From contig JASAMV010008029.1 in the NCBI GenBank assembly GCA_030248065.1, positions 1-64,000 on the forward strand: DNA of 64,000 bases, written 5' to 3'. A program made the translations under genes and the position numbers. Position 1 is the first letter of the stretch; each line of letters opens with the position of its first letter. A model generated the notes under the pieces. It made no database searches. It saw only the letters and a list, made by a program, of their open reading frames with translations, and had not been told where the DNA came from. Source of the stretch: Rhynchonema sp. JSB1_4 (Eukaryota; Nematoda; Chromadorea; Monhysterida; Xyalidae). Positions 23,229 through 33,867 of the stretch are shown here, one piece after another.

Positions 23229-26200
23229 CTAGAATATTTTGTAGACGTAGGCCCTCATGTCAGGGGTCGGAATCGGGGGCGGTGGTTTCGGTTCCTCACC
23301 CAAGTCGTCACCATAACAAAACACGTGCTTTTCCTCCACATTCATGAGATGTTGACAGCCGATCTCGCGTTTCGGCAGATTCGTCTGCACTTCGACACAT
23401 TCCATGTTGGCCTGGGTGATGTTTCAATCGGGAATATGGCTTGATCGCCGGTAAACACCAGTGGCTTCGAATCTAAGGCTTAGTGTGGATTCGCACTGAC
23501 GATGGCCTGCTGCACTTGAGACCTGGCGTTTTCTTTCAGTGACCATAAAGGATATGCACTGATTAATATTGGACGCTGTATAGGTTAGAGGCCATCATAC
23601 GTTTCCACACACCAACCTTTGTATGCCAGGCATCGTGCAACAGTTTCCGCCGACTTCTGTCCATGTACACGCCGTACAACAGCGATTCGAATGATCCGAG
23701 TTTGCGAGCTATCAGCGCGATCTGCGCCTCCTCCAGCACTGGACTCTTGCCCGATTTCATTGTCGAAATGTCGGGCTCAACCTGATTAATCGGGGAAATT
23801 GATTGCTGCAGAAATATCCATTACTCAATCCAAGGTTTCCTAATAGTGTTTGATTCTTTCCTTGATTCTTGTGAACATTGCGTGAGTTTGTGACTTGTGA
23901 GTTGATCCGACAATCGCTGAAGTTTTTAGGCAGATAACGAAACATTCACAAAATTATCCTTTTCGATAGGTTATTGCACATAAGACTCCAAGAACTTAAA
24001 TTTCGAAATTTCGTGCGACTTTGAACAAATTGACGAACATCAATGAAAACTTTGGAAATTTCGCAACAACTGCCAAGAAAACTGTGGTGATGGATGACGA
24101 ACAACGGCAGTTGATTTCATGACAAAAAACCACCCGTATTCACGAACCTGTCGTGTTCTGAACTCCATATGAATGGCGTAGTTGATGTGCACCATCGCCA
24201 GTTCGACTCGACGCGAAAGTACGTGTGCGCACAGACCGATGCAGGTCATGGAGAAGGCCAGTAGGATAATGTGCGGGATCAGGGTCCATTCGGGGCCGCG
24301 CTCGGGGGCTGAGGGCGACACGTCACCAAGACCTGAAACATCAGGCATACATATCACCTCGGTATGCATTTTTCTGGCTCGATGACACAATGATCTTTCT
24401 TATTGATCATTGATCATATGGCGATTTTTTTAGCAGATTGTAAGCTTGATCAGCGTAAAGATTGCTTGTTGAGGGTACACAAATTTTTACACGGTCAAAA
24501 GGTCGCATAAACACGGCCAGTGGTTGACTGATTGGTGCGCTAAATACGACCGTAAATAGGTACCTGCCAAACGCTGAGACAAGTACCAGGGGTGCAATGT
24601 GTAAGAAATTTATCCAGAAAAAGCAGAAGGTGACTAAAAAATAGTCCCCACTTACCGATCATCAAGAAACTGGTCACGAAATAATAGTTGGCGTCGAAAA
24701 AGGACCAGGTCGGCTCAAAGAACTGCACCAATGCTGAGCTCAGCAGCAAACTTAGCACCGACATCAGGATACCGAGACTGAACGGGAACGTGCTGAAAAC
24801 CAAAACAAACAAGTTTTCTATTCGCAATGGATAATGACCCGTCACAATATGGAGAACCCTATCACGGTAAACGGCAGGTTCCCAATCTGCCCCACAAATA
24901 TCTTTACGGGGGCTCCATTGCAGCATTGAATTTATATAAGGCAGTCTTGATTGAACCACTATACTGGGGTGGACTGTGCTGTTTTTTCATCGGTATCCCA
25001 TATACCTGATCATTTTCTGGTACAAGTCGCAATATTCCTTCGTTCGAAAACCACGCAGTTGGTCCTCGTCAAACTCAGGTTCCTCACGGGCGCGTTTGTA
25101 TTCCATGAAGTTGAACCAAATCGCGTAGAAACCTGTATGCAGTTTAGACATTTTTGGTGTCATGTGGCTATCCGGTGCATTCGTACTGACGATGACCTGG
25201 TGCACCGCTGTGTGTGAAAACAGAACGAAACGGGGAGAACATCAGACCGTCAGTATACGGAAGGTTGTTTTTTGACAGGCACACACGTCAACGACATGTG
25301 TCAACCACCTCACAATTAGCCGCAGGCATTTCTATTCAATTTGATCAACAAAACGAACTCACATTCGAACAGAAATAGACCGAAATCGGCGACCAAACGG
25401 AAAAATATTGGTTGAGTGAGAATCGAGTAGACCATCGTGACGACACGACCGAGATTGCTCTGTGGGAACAGACGACCACCGAACCCTATAACGGCGGTCA
25501 TACGCTCACTTCGCGTTAGATGTGAATGCAATGGAAGAGAAAATGCGACAACTGACCGATACAGGTGTACAAGCTGCAGCAGAAAAAGATTGAGTTCAGC
25601 CACGACCAGCCCTCTGGTTTCATGATGGGCGGAGTCAGGTCCAATTGCATGTTCTCTTCATATGTCTCCAGCAACTGGCGGAATAGAGCTGTTTGGTTCT
25701 GCAAAAATATTCTCCGCTATAACGTGTTAGATACGCAACGAATGAATGGTTGTAATCAGGTGTGATGGTACATTGGCATCCGTCGTGGCCATGACATGTG
25801 AAGCAACGACAGCTAAGACAAGAGAATACCAACCACACACGATCACCTCGATGGCAGATGTTGCACGATGGTGTGCATCTGGATCACGCACAAAAATATT
25901 TGATGACCAGACTTGATCAATTGACCACTACCAAATGGTTCCACTGCCAACCCAGAACAGTCCCAATGAGTACCCACATGCGCCAGGTAGCTGTCATTGT
26001 CACTGACGTCCATGATCGCATCCACTGTCTCATCCAACCATTCGGTGCGATTTCGCAATATCTCCTCTTTCGCGTGGAACGCCTTCAGACGCAGCAGGTG
26101 GTCGTACTCGCCTGTGAAACATCAACTGGCTCGTTTATAAATCTGGGGATACTGTGCATGCACTCAGACACGAGTCTCTCTGGCCGGCGGATCGGCTTTG

Positions 26201-26629
26201 CCACGGGACTTTCTTGATATTATGCGTGTATAAAACCATCTCTCACTTCATATGTTCTGGTAATGACGAGGGCATTAGGTGCATTCGCACTGACGACGAC
26301 CTGTGCACCACCCGTCTGTGAAACAGGTCGAAACTGGCAACCAGGCAACCAGAAAACACGCCAAAGTAGTAACAATAGTATTTACCTTCAATGGCGATAT
26401 ACATCCATGCTCCGATGCACTGGTACATCATGGTGGCGAATATCCAGGCAACGGTTTTCACAATGCCCATTTCCTGACATCGAACCCACGTGTACTCGGC
26501 CCAGCCCATCTTTTTCTTCTTTTCCGCCATGGGATCATGGTATGATGTTTCAACCAGCTCCTCCTCCTTCGGCTCCTCCGCACCTTGATTCACCAAGGCG
26601 GCCTCGGATTCTGTCGCTGCGTCCGGCAT
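23229..26629 (-). CDS. K2P potassium channel C (TWK-like), 479 aa
   Basis: Nine exons: 26629-26386, 26111-25978, 25698-25557, 25485-25363, 25132-25006, 24792-24656, 24332-24148, 23781-23617 and 23411-23229; sum 1440 bp, all phases consistent. The N-tail is acidic (EEPKEEELVE). M1 is VKTVAWIFATMMYQCIGAW. Sequons NRT and NQT lie in the cap. The first filter is TCIGFG and the second MIGLGD (Met for Thr, as in gene B). Intron 5 has phase 2 and falls just before TFPFSLG, two bases from the position used in gene A. Three introns carry the TGATGTTTCA/TGAAACATCA word at the acceptor (introns 1, 6 and 8). One more copy lies inside exon 1 and another about 60 bp upstream of the start codon. Confidence 0.93.
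26271..26345 (+). repeat. GACGATG intron repeat, copy in K2P C intron 1
   Basis: GTGCATTCGCACTGACGACG followed by a CCTGTGCACCACCCGTCTGT segment and then GAAAC...GGTCGAAACTGGCAA. It matches copies at 25165, 38753 and 55151. Confidence 0.75.
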
Positions 26630-28257
26630 TATGCTCGATACTTGACAGCCTGTGCAAAGTTGACAAACCAGTTTATTCCATCACACGAGGGTTGAAACAT
26701 CATCAAGCAGCTTAATCGTAAGGCTTGGCCTTTCCTATGACAAATGGACACTTGAGATAGCAGAAATGTAGCCAAAAACGGGAATGACCGGCACAAAAGC
26801 AAGCTTGTAAGCTGGAATATTTTGAAGTAACAACGTCATCACGTTGGGTATTACGCTGACGTCATATTACGAAATCGAAGCATCAATGAATGACAGTTCC
26901 AAACCAGAGATATGACTGGCCAAACAGAGCCACATGAACTGTTGTGGCCACATTGCGAAACGTGTTCATTCTGATGTGGTCTCTCTTCATTTTCCGCTGT
27001 TGTGCTCAGTTAAACCTTGTTTTGTGAACCAGAAAAAAGATCTGGAGCAGACCCACATTATTTTCATTGTGAGCTGCACCAGTGTGGGCTACATATCTAC
27101 GTGACAGACACACAGCAGCTACTGTAATACAAAGGGAACGAACGTGTACAAAGATGGTGAGTACCATAGGCACAAGCAAGGTCTTGAAGTAACTTTCGTG
27201 GCTGGGCACACTATGCGGGCCCGATAATCCGCAGAGGTCACCAAAGAGCAGAGAAGCCAGTCATTTTCAGTCCCGTATGCACCCCAGCCTGAAGTGCATC
27301 TTGCCGCAAGACAAATACATACCCTGGTCTTTATTATTGTGCTGTAATGTTGAGGCTTATTCTCCCTTTACCTGGTATATGTGTACGGTTGGTTTGTTAC
27401 TCACTCTGTTGTGCGCTGTGCGACTTCAGCTTTATGGCGTCTGCGCTAACTTTTCAAACCAAAACCAACTTTCAGTGCATTACGTGTAGTTTTGGGCTAA
27501 AATCTGTGTGTTTCAGTTTGCAACGGGGGCGTTTTTAGAGAGACTGGTGATGACAGAAAGTTGTCTTTGAAGGTTTTTTAATGCGTTTTCATGCCTTGGT
27601 TTTGTCCTGTTTAAGAACTGAGAAGGTCGGACAGGGTCAGGTTAACTGACAACCAGGTGTGGAAAAAATAAACTCATTATTTGGAAGGGACAGTGAAAAA
27701 ACGGAAATAACAAGCCATCGTGGTTCTCGATGGCAAGACTGCGGTTTGCGAACCACCACAACGTACCGTGGTGGCTGAGAAGACACGAAGTTGTAATGTG
27801 ATTTTCAAGCGTTCTTTGCAAATGTTTTTCCACACAATAATAATGAATTTATACTTCGCATTCAAACTGGCAAAATGTGGGATTGGGTAATTCAATGAGC
27901 CCATTGCTGAGCGATGGCATAATCCTGTGACAAGAACCCCAAGCAAATACAGCAGCCAACGTCTTGGCCTAGCGAGATAAAGCTCAAGGGAGTCAAGGGA
28001 TCACGAAAGAATAGATTTTTTTGAGTTTTAGAATAATAAAAGAAAAAACCCGACCCGGGAATATAAATGCTCATAAAATACAATGAATAAAACGACAGTG
28101 AAAGCTAAAATCAATCAATGCACGAACACAGAATGAGGGAAGGTTTGCAGCTCCTGATTAAATTCTCTTTTTTGATCACTTTTACACAAATTGATGCAGA
28201 TAAGTGTGAAAACACTGAAAATGCAAACTTTCCCGCCAGTGTTTCAAATGCGGTATT
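26630..28257. other. Spacer between K2P C and K2P D
   Basis: No exon is recognised in 1.6 kb. It contains short imperfect inverted repeats (for example around 27720-27785) and a TGAAACATCA word near 26693 upstream of gene C. Confidence 0.5.
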
Positions 28258-31200
28258 TTAATCAACAATTTTGTACACATATGAACGCAAATCGGGTTCC
28301 TCCGGTTTGGGAGGCGGTGGTGGCGTTTCGCCCAAGTCATCGCCATAGCAGTACACATCGTTACCTTCCACATTCATGAGATGTTGGCAGCCAACCTCGC
28401 GTTTCGGCAGATTTGTCTGCACTTCGACACATTCCATGTTGGCCTGGGTGATGTTTCAACGCCATGCATGTTACTGTTACAACTTAGAACTTACATTGTG
28501 TTTATATACACATGAGCCCGTGTTTGGTAACTCGCAAGTCAGATCGGATTTGCCTCGGTCCCATGACTTTGTTTTGTTGAATAAAGAATCCTATGAATAG
28601 CTTGAACAAAAAAGAATTTGCTCTTTTCAAAATGCGTCGCATCAGTAAATATTCCTTATTCCCCTGTTCGCAAGAGTTTTACGCGAAGTGTGAGCAGCTT
28701 ACAATCCAAACAACTGCCAACCTTTTTGTGCCAAGTCTCCAACAACAACTTGCGTCTGCTGCTGTCCATCATTCCGTAGAAGAATGACTCGGCCGAACCG
28801 AGTTTGCGAGCCAGCAGACTGATTTGTGCTTCTTCGGATACCGGTGACTGGGCTGACTTCATTGTCGATATATCCGGCTCGACCTGCGTATTTTTCGAGT
28901 CTTACGACGATACAATTTGCGCAAAAATGAAAAAAATGTGTGTTTCCCCACCTAGTCGAGACCACGATGCTGTTTCACGAACAACAAAATGTTCGGCAAC
29001 CGGTATTCACGTACCTGTCGCGTTCTGAATTCCATATGAATGGCGTATCCAATGTGCACATAGGCCAATTCGATTCTGCGTGACATTGCGTGTTGACAAA
29101 GACCGATGAAAGTGGTTGAAACGACCAGTAGGACAATGTGCGGGATCAGGGTCCATTCGGGAGCACCCTGAGGTGCAGATGGGGAGACGTCACCAAGACC
29201 TGTGGCACGGATGTATTGTGTCAATTTTGAAGTCGATCCCCACGACGACGATTAAATTGCGGCAAGGCACAAAGTCAATCTTTATTTTGATACTACTTTG
29301 CGTTGGGCTGAACTCGGTACACATTCTCATTTTTTACAGTACAATCGTGCGCCAACTAAACGCTCAGTAATAAGGGAACAAGCACGCTCATTTTATTGAC
29401 GACATTTCTAAGCTATGGGATCGAATCCGTTTTTTTTCAAAATACGTTTCGGCAGGAAATGGAAATGTCGAGTAGGAAACAGCAGCGACCTTCCTTGTAG
29501 AACTCGCAATGGCTGCACGCACAAATGTACTTCATACGCTATATCGTACATGTGCCATGCATAGGATCAAGGACATAATATCAGCAAAATTAGCATGTTC
29601 CCGGGTGTGAGCGTGTACAAAAGAAATTCATGTGCACGCAAAAACTATTAGCGGAAAATGGCATCAAGACCAACCGATAGTGAGAAAGCTGGTGACGAAA
29701 TAATAGTTTGCGTCGAAATAGGTCCAGGTCGGTTCGAAGAACTGCGCCAGCCCGGAGCTGACAGCCAGACTGATCACCGACAGCATAATACCCAACGAGA
29801 TTGGGAAGGTTTCGAGCAGTTTCTTGTAATATTCGCGATATTCGCTGGTGAGAAAGGCGCGCAATTGTTCGTCCGTAAAATCCTCCTCCTCACGGGAGCG
29901 CACGTACGAAGTCCATTTCCACCACAGCACGTAGATGCCTGCACGGATGATGTTTCACACTTTGGAACTTTTACCTATGTATGTACATGTGTGTGTGACA
30001 GTGACAGCCACATGGCGTGGGCTTATCATAGGGAAAAACTTTTTATGTTGGTAAATTCTTAATTACAAGCAGATTGGTATAGTCAGACAATAACTAACGC
30101 AGAATTTATGGCAGTCAAATTGCCTGATCCGTAAAGCGGAAAACGTGCGCGCTCGCTTCAGACATGAAAATTGGAATGGTAGCAAGCAAAAAACCGCGAA
30201 AGAAAGAAAGAGAAAAATAAGTGGCCAAAGCATAAATTTTTCTGCATAACGACACAGAAGAGGCAATCATTTTAAGTGACTGCCAGCCAAAAATTTAAAA
30301 AAAACTTTTTGAAGGCACCGAAGCGTTAAATAAGCCGAGTCTGAAGGTGAAAAACAAGAAAGAAAAGAAAAAGAAAAAAATGTCTGCGAACTTCCGGTCT
30401 AAAACCGAGCAAGCTTATCACTGGATTTTCCGCTTTACCAATCAGGCAGTGTGGCTGCCATAAATTCTGCGTTAGCTGTTGCTGGACTATACGGAGTTAT
30501 TCAACCAACAGTACTCTTTGAGAAAACTTTTTGATGCGCTTTTATGAAAGCGCATGAAGCAAGGGTGTTTGGCGGCGTTGTGATCACGTGGCGCTTCCTT
30601 GCCAATATGAGGTGCCGTACGCCTTACGGATCAGGCACCGCTTTTGAAAAAATTCTCCCTCATTTTTACCAAGATTGCATTTCAGGTGTTAAAAAAGTCG
30701 CGAAGAACAAATCCAATCAACGCGCCAACCTTCAAATACGACCAGTCCCAGATCGCCGGTCATTGTCATAAAGAAGGGCACACCGATGAATGAATAAATC
30801 ATGGTGACCACACGACCTGCGTTGGTTTTGGGAAATAGACGACCACCGAAACCTGCAATTTAGGACAAAACATTGTGGCCAATTGTGACGTGGTTGACGC
30901 ATATCTTTGACACACTACTCGACTGATCGCAGAGGAGAAAGGTTCAACAGCAAGAAGACCGCGCAGAATACCGTCACTCTCTCTGTGTCGACGATCTATG
31001 TTAAACACCTTTACACTCAGCCAAGAATGTTCGGACCACATTAGATCGCAGCTTGAAACATCAGTCCACCAACCAATACTGGTGTAGAGACTGCAACAAA
31101 AGAACACAGCGTTCAGCCACGACCAGCCCTCTCGTTTCATCACCGGCTCTCTGAACGTGGTGCCCATTGAGTTCTCGTAGTTCGTGACAAGACTGTGAAA

Positions 31201-32496
31201 CATCAGCTCTTGTTCCTGTGAATGTTTGTCGCATATATACAGTATGTGTGAGGCTAGTGTGTGAATGACGTGTGTCAACCATTCTACAATAGACCCCTTA
31301 CCCACCTGTTCACTGTATCCGCCAGTGCTTACAGTCAACACACTATCCGCAATTTCATCCAACCATTCCGTTCGATTCCGCAATACTTCCGCCTGCGCGT
31401 GGTATTTCTGCAGTCGAAGCACGTGATCGTACTCGCCTGCAAGCGGAATTTGGCCATGTTTAAAAAACGTTCAGTGCATTTTTGTTAAAAATGTCGGTAA
31501 TTTATATATGTGCAGTGCCGTACGAAATTTTGGGCAACGGACCAGCAAAACCATTCTTTGTCATTACATTCAAGTTACAGAAATTACCGGCATTATGTAT
31601 CGGTATCTCGCGCCAGCGGTGCGCTTGTTTGTCACAGAGCTGTATTTGGGGATTGGGGCTCGATTCGGGGTTGGGGGCTTTTTGCGGAATACTCCGGTAT
31701 CTGTAGCTGCGGGACAACCATAAATAACAAGCAGCATCAAAGTACCGACCTTCAATAGCGATGTAAATCCAAGCACCAAGCACCTGGTACATCATGGCCA
31801 TAAATATCCACACAACGGTTTTGACCACACCCATTTCTTGTGCGCGCAACCAGGTGTACGCACACCAGCCCATCTTTTTGCGCTTGCGGGCTTCATAGTC
31901 GAGCTCTTCCACAACCTGTAACTGATCGATGTGGTGCATTCTCACTGACGATGTCCAGGAGCACCACACATATGCGAAAGCAGCAAAGCTGTGCTGTCAT
32001 GTCTCTAATTTTGACGAGCGTGAAAGTAGTTTTGAGACAGCTAATAAACAACGTTTTCAATATTGTCGATATCAATCTTGAAGTGTCTAGCATGATGTAC
32101 ATAGGACAGTGCACTAATTAGGGCGAACTTAGGTTAAATCCGGAATCCGGAACCCGGAAATACTGTGCACGCAAAAATACAAAACATTTCTGGGCTCCGG
32201 AATTATGTCCGGAAAACGCAAGAGTTAGCATGTAAAAATTATGCGTTTTCCGGAAATATTTCCGCATTCCGATTTCCGGATTCAGCCTAAGCCTGCCCTT
32301 AGGGATGCTGTGTGCCAGAAGTTAAGTTAGTAGAATAAATTTTAAATAAAATGAAACATCATTATACCTGACTGGTCTCCATCAGTTTCTGCTCGGATTC
32401 GGCCGGCGGGGAGTGATCGCCAATTTCGACCACGTCGACTTCATCGTCATAATCGTGGTGGTGACCCTCGTCGTGTTTACGGAAACTGTCCGGCAT
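28258..32496 (-). CDS. K2P potassium channel D (TWK-like), 495 aa
   Basis: Nine exons: 32496-32368, 31915-31750, 31436-31306, 31215-31074, 30852-30730, 29938-29675, 29199-29015, 28883-28722 and 28443-28258; sum 1488 bp, all phases consistent. The N-tail is His/Asp/Glu rich. The first filter is TSIGFG and the second TIGLGD, as in gene A. Exon 6 (264 bp) is uninterrupted where A, B and C all have an intron, so this gene lost it or the others gained it. The TGATGTTTCA word lies just after the donors of introns 1 and 4 and before the acceptors of introns 5 and 8. Exon 4 itself contains TGATGTTTCACAG in coding sequence, a perfect mimic of an acceptor; using it would shift the frame. The tail ends in PPPPPKPEEPDL before YVYKIVD. 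Confidence 0.93.
30085..30485. repeat. Foldback MITE of about 400 bp in K2P D intron 5
   Basis: Terminal inverted repeats of about 52 bp: left TAACGCAGAATTTATGGCAG then GATCCGTAAAGCGGAAAA; right TTTTCCGCTTTACCAATCAG then CTGCCATAAATTCTGCGTTA. The interior is AG-rich and non-coding. Confidence 0.88.
32126..32292. repeat. Foldback element in K2P D intron 1
   Basis: CTTAGGTTAAATCCGGAATC at the left pairs with ATTTCCGGATTCAGCCTAAG at the right. Inner words CCGGAAA and TTTCCGG are repeated in both orientations. Confidence 0.75.
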
Positions 32497-33744
32497 TTTT
32501 TATAATTATTTGTGGCTGATGCACCCCACACACACAGCAGACGCCCCTGCAAAATGGCTGATTGTAGGGTGGTTGACGTGCAACGACTGAACTGATCAGA
32601 CAGGAAAGCATAAATTTAACCATGGTATTCGTCGCAAGACTTTTTTCCCAGACAGGAAAAGATTTCATGTTTGTACCATCTACAACACACACACACACGT
32701 CAACAAAGTATACACAACGTTTCCAGACAAAAAAATCTCCACAAAATGGGACAGCAAGCCAGTAAAAAACTGTCGACGCTTAGACTGACAAAGTTCTTCA
32801 GATGCACCAAAGCGTGAATATCCCTTCGGTGATATACCACAAGTGCACGTTTCGTCTTGGGAATTTTGTTGTAAAGCGCAGTGTTTCGCTCTTGGTTTTG
32901 CGGGTTCTTTGGCAGCAGATAAAATGGTCAACAAAACTTTTTTCAAAATGCGCGCGCGCTGCGCTCCAGCCCAGCGCAAAGATAAAGCCGCCTATAGTAC
33001 CGGTAATATAAGTTACAAGTCATGGCATCGGACATTCGGTTACGGCAAAACTTGTCCGATCCGCGGTCTCAACTGCGCAACGTCCATTCAATGTATCTGT
33101 ATACCCTAGAGCGGCTGGCTGGTGCACGTTTTTGGGTTCTTTATTATCGCCCGGGTGCGTGCACCGTTCGTTCGGTTTGCTCTTTACAAGTGGCGCCACA
33201 CGCACCAGTTCAGTTTCGCTTTCGCTGGCTGTTTTTATGGTAGGTGGACCAACATGCACACAAAGTGAGAAACACGTTTCCCGCGTTCAAAGCCCTATTA
33301 TCGTCATTTCAGGTCCCAGCATTGCTGTGTAGCGAGAACTTTCAGCACCTCCTGTGGTGAGGGAACTGCGGCGTGCGCAACGAGTGCTACACGTTACTCA
33401 GCGATAGCACTGGTGCATCTGTTATTTTACGTTGCCGAAAACAGAAAACTTGGAAAGAAGTTGAAGTTAAAGTTTCGCCAACACCAAACTGTTGTTTGGC
33501 TGTTGGAGCATTCAGCTGATTTGGTTCACTGGTTTGGTGGACTGCGGCAGAAAAAGAACAAGTGAATGGACAAATGAACAACCTTAGGACATAATTATTT
33601 TCACAATCTCGGAAGGGTACAGTACGTCCGAATGGAATCAAAAAAACTTGCACAAGATCAGTGAGCAAGTGGACGGCCAAAAACCATTGCGGTTGTTAAT
33701 GTTGGATAAAAGAAACCAACAAGGGCCCGCATTCTGGAAACCAT

Positions 33745-33867
33745 TCACTTCCTGAACGCACAACTCTCAATGACCAAAGCCACAAGTCCGATAGTCAGTC
33801 CAGCTGCCAACAAAACTAGGGTTCCGAGCACACCGATTACGTTGATTGGTGATTGGCCTGCTCGTTC
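33745..33867 (-). CDS. Orphan 3' exon, ionotropic-receptor-like last membrane segment
   Basis: A minus-strand exon opens after a CACCAG acceptor at 33867 and runs 41 codons to a stop. It encodes INVIGVLGTLVLLAAGLTIG then LVALVIESCAFRK: one hydrophobic helix followed by Glu and a short basic tail. The pattern N-(x)-GV-x-L-x-x-G followed by E resembles the M4 segment of ionotropic glutamate-type receptors, but a single helix is weak evidence. No upstream exon with the ligand-binding lobe was found, so it may be a relic, a distal exon or chance. Confidence 0.35.
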   Translation of the reverse strand, partial: ERAGQSPINVIGVLGTLVLLAAGLTIGLVALVIESCAFRK

